From Sycon ciliatum (taxonomy: Eukaryota > Porifera > Calcarea > Leucosolenida > Sycettidae), in the NCBI RefSeq assembly GCF_964019385.1, contig NC_088655.1:20754371-20818370 (forward strand): a stretch of 64,000 bases of DNA. The letters run 5' to 3'. The translations under genes and the position numbers were made by a program. Numbering within the stretch: position 1 is the stretch's first letter; every line of letters begins with the position of its first letter. The notes beneath the pieces were generated by a model that was not told where the DNA came from, ran no database searches, and worked only from the letters and a program-made list of their open reading frames with translations. Shown one piece after another: positions 61,873 to 64,000 of the stretch.

Positions 61873-63381
61873 TCACAGGAGGTCCCACCCTGCGTTATTG
61901 TTTATGCTGGGGCTCGTGTCGCGAATTTGTATTGCTTCGCGTATTCTCCTCCTGGCCCGATCCGACTCAGTGGCAAGGACGCGAACCTCTGTGAATGCCG
62001 ACTCGCCAAGCGGCAGTACCTCGCCGCCATGGTGAAGTCGGTAGTGCTCGCCCAGGGCTTTTCCAGACGTCTTGTTGCGTGAGTTATCATTGTGTTCTTT
62101 TGTTCGCGTGGCTACACTACGGCCAGTCTCTCCAACATACTTCTTCGAGCACTTGCAGGTCAGACGATAAACCACGTTGCGTCTTGTGCATTCTACCTCG
62201 CTCGATTGGCATGCAACGCAGGCGGCTTTAGGCCTTCCTCGTCGCCTCGGGGCAGCGGGATCCACCCACTTACGGCAGCAAGGTCCAGTGAGGCTGGACT
62301 TAGTGACGCTGTTGGAAAGCCTTGCATTCTTGTAGATTATCTGTACCTTTAGATTGTATTTGTTTAGAAGACGGAGGACCCTGTAGTGGATGGCATCCGT
62401 TTTGAATGGTAACTTCAACGTGGATCGATAGTCTTTCTTTTGTTTAGCAGGACGTCTGGCTCGTTCATGAGCAGTCGCGATAACTTTGTCAGGAAAGTTG
62501 TTGAATTTTAATGTTTCAATAACCTTTTGCTCACTTCGCTGGCGGGCTGCAGGATCAGAGGAAAGGCGGGCCGCGTGGAGGAATTCCGAAGACGCGATGG
62601 CGAGTTTTTGCTGTTGCGGAACGCACGAGTTGAAGTCTGAGACGAGGCCACTGTGGCAAGCTTTGCGGAACAGCTCGAATGATATTGCACCCTCGGAGGA
62701 GACATGAATAGTCGTGTCCATAAAGTCAACCGACCCAGTTTCCTCCGAAGATTGAAACGTGAACTTGATGCTCGCATTGGCGGTATTGAAGAATGCAATC
62801 AGCTGGCGGAGAAGCGCGGCCCCCAGTGTCCACAGCATAATGATGTCAACAATATAACGCTTGTAGAGTACGGGAGCACCAGGCGAGTTAAGCAACAGCG
62901 AGGTTTCGAGGTCATGCATGAAGATAATCGCAAACGGGGGCGCTAGGTTGTTACCCATGGCGATGCCTTCCCTCTGGTGGTAGACCTTCTCACCAAATCT
63001 GAAATAATTGGATCTTAGAACGAAGGTTAACAGCTCTTCGATCTGCTCCACGCTTAAACCAAATGTGTCAACAGACTCGATGTGCTGCTGCAGGACTCTA
63101 GCAACCGCCTCCACCCCTTCAGCGATAGGGATACTTGGGTAAAGAGCGACCACGTCCATTGTAACGATGATGGTCCCCGCTGGGGCTTGTAGGTCGGGAT
63201 ACACTTGCCGGATATCCTCCAGTGCTTCCAGCGTGTTTTTCAGATGTGCTGGGACATATTTCAGGCATTGGTTGAGTATACGCTCCAGGACAATAGAAAT
63301 ATTGGTCACCGGGCTATCAACAGCTGACACAACTGGCCGAAGCGGTACCGTGGCTTTGTGGTCTTTAGGCAGGCCATACAT
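61873..63381 (-). pseudogene. Penelope-like RT/GIY-YIG protein, catalytic Asp lost
   Basis: 502 codons from an internal ATG; the frame is open further upstream to about 63481 but lacks the N-terminal third. The palm shows VTMDVVALYPSIPI and NNLAPPFAIIFMHDLE, but the catalytic box reads YKRYIVDIIMLW: the first Asp of the pair is Val (codon 62848-62850). The GIY-YIG part is intact to the eye (VVYRLTCKCSKKYVGETGR ... REAIQIRD ... GWDLL). The Asp-to-Val change would abolish polymerase activity. It shares the domain order of the 29454 protein but is clearly diverged, so it is another subfamily. Confidence 0.88.
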
Positions 63382-63481
63382 CTCCGGAAACCTGTTGTCG
63401 CCAGGGAGTATGGCTTGGTACAGGTCCTTCTCTAGTGTACCACCACAGACGCGTTGAAGGATGGTGCGCGTTTGTCCCAGA

Positions 63482-63838
63482 CATTGTGAGTGCCCTTAAA
63501 TTCCGAGACTGTGTAGGGAAATCCGCTTCCTTTGGCCCGCATCAACCTTTCTGAAGATCATAAGTAGTACCGTACCAGGAATATACTATGAATCCGCGGC
63601 CACGTGAATTTGGCGGGGTTTCACTGAACCTGGATTACGAAAGCGATAAAAATTACAGACCCGGGATGAAGAGTTACAATTTGGTTTTTGAAAATGGCAA
63701 AACACAAATCCCGAAATTTCTCCTGAATCATCCTGGAGGGATCAGATTAAGGCTGTCACCAAGTACAGTTGTGATCACTGAAAATCGGTACCAAAGTGCA
63801 AAACTGACACCCTGGACCATTTCCAATAGATGACTTGC
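63482..63838 (+). repeat. Ankyrin-module intron fragment
   Basis: GAGTGCCCTTAAATTCC, GTTTCACTGAACCTG, GAAAATGGCAAAACACAAAT and TGCAAAACTG occur in the same order as at 42225-42550 and 46880-47215. The module therefore continues here, diverged. No exon is visible before the window end. Confidence 0.75.
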
Positions 63839-64000
63839 ACAAAGATTGTCTGGGTTCGAGACGGGGCAAGTGGACCTTCTGACTCTGACTTCCCCACCTT
63901 TTTGAGTTCGTGACTTTCGAAGTTTCGCTTTTTGCCTGACGAACACTGAGCTAGTTTTTTTGGCTCGAGAGTAGAGTTGTTTTGATTCGGCTTGTATCGT

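Larger units (their letters stand above)
61440..63481 (-). mobile_element. Penelope-like element, 5'-truncated, mutated
   Basis: The coding part (61873 to about 63481) is cut off at its 5' end, where it meets ankyrin-module intron sequence (GAGTGCCCTTAAATTCC). A non-coding 3' part (about 61440-61870) carries a hammerhead-like core. No target duplication was identified; the 61440 border is approximate. Confidence 0.8.

Overview
The window looks like nuclear DNA from an invertebrate animal. Coding sequence lies in short exons with GT/AG borders separated by long introns, there are no operons, and most of the rest is animal-type mobile DNA: a BEL/Pao LTR element, Penelope-like elements with GIY-YIG ends, LINEs, a DIRS-type element, piggyBac, Tc1/mariner-like and hAT-like elements and tRNA-derived SINEs. 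A sponge or another early-branching animal would fit the death-fold and ankyrin content, but the species cannot be fixed from sequence alone. There is one 200-base assembly gap (1912-2111).

The main host feature is what I read as one very large plus-strand gene running from at least 4178 to at least 60709, with both ends unseen. In order I find: a CARD/death-fold-like exon (4178-4483), an Ala/Thr-rich exon (4816-5301), a 447-bp exon present three times (5920, 8333, 10745), small exons at 13393 and 15529, a TRADD-N-like exon (17621-17923), an acidic exon (24516-24854), two linker or coiled-coil exons (32592, 33593), and a series of 99-bp exons each encoding exactly one 33-residue ankyrin repeat (41447, 43084, 47751, 60611, plus two broken copies). 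Every exon up to 24854 is phase 1 at both ends, exon 32592 changes the phase from 1 to 0, and every later exon is 0-0, so the chain reads through in frame. The product would be a death-fold/ankyrin scaffold of the innate-immunity type; this is inference.

Layout: 1-2743 holds two copies of a Tc1/mariner-like element in inverted orientation around the gap. 5473-12300 is a 2.41-kb tandem triplication that carries the triplicated exon. 12.4-15 kb holds small inverted-repeat DNA transposons. 15955-16956 is a Penelope remnant inside an intron. 20-24.5 kb is intron with a decayed minus-strand zinc-finger/SAP gene split by a miniature element. 25-28.7 kb is LINE debris. 28804-32248 is a nearly complete Penelope-like element. 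34.8-38 kb holds SINEs and a LINE. 38-48.2 kb and 56-63.8 kb are a tandem array of ankyrin-exon modules bombarded by transposons. 48211-56062 is an apparently intact BEL/Pao retrotransposon with identical LTRs. 61.4-63.5 kb is a second, mutated Penelope element.

Because the ankyrin modules are paralogous, empty versions of several insertion sites sit in the same window. These fix the ends and target duplications of the BEL element (CATTG), a piggyBac element (TTAA) containing a small LTR element (GTAT), and two TA-flanked MITEs. The most distinctive items are a 243-bp palindromic Penelope-derived element with a hammerhead-like core in its loop (57471-57713), and the phase-coherent CARD/ankyrin gene with its exon triplication.
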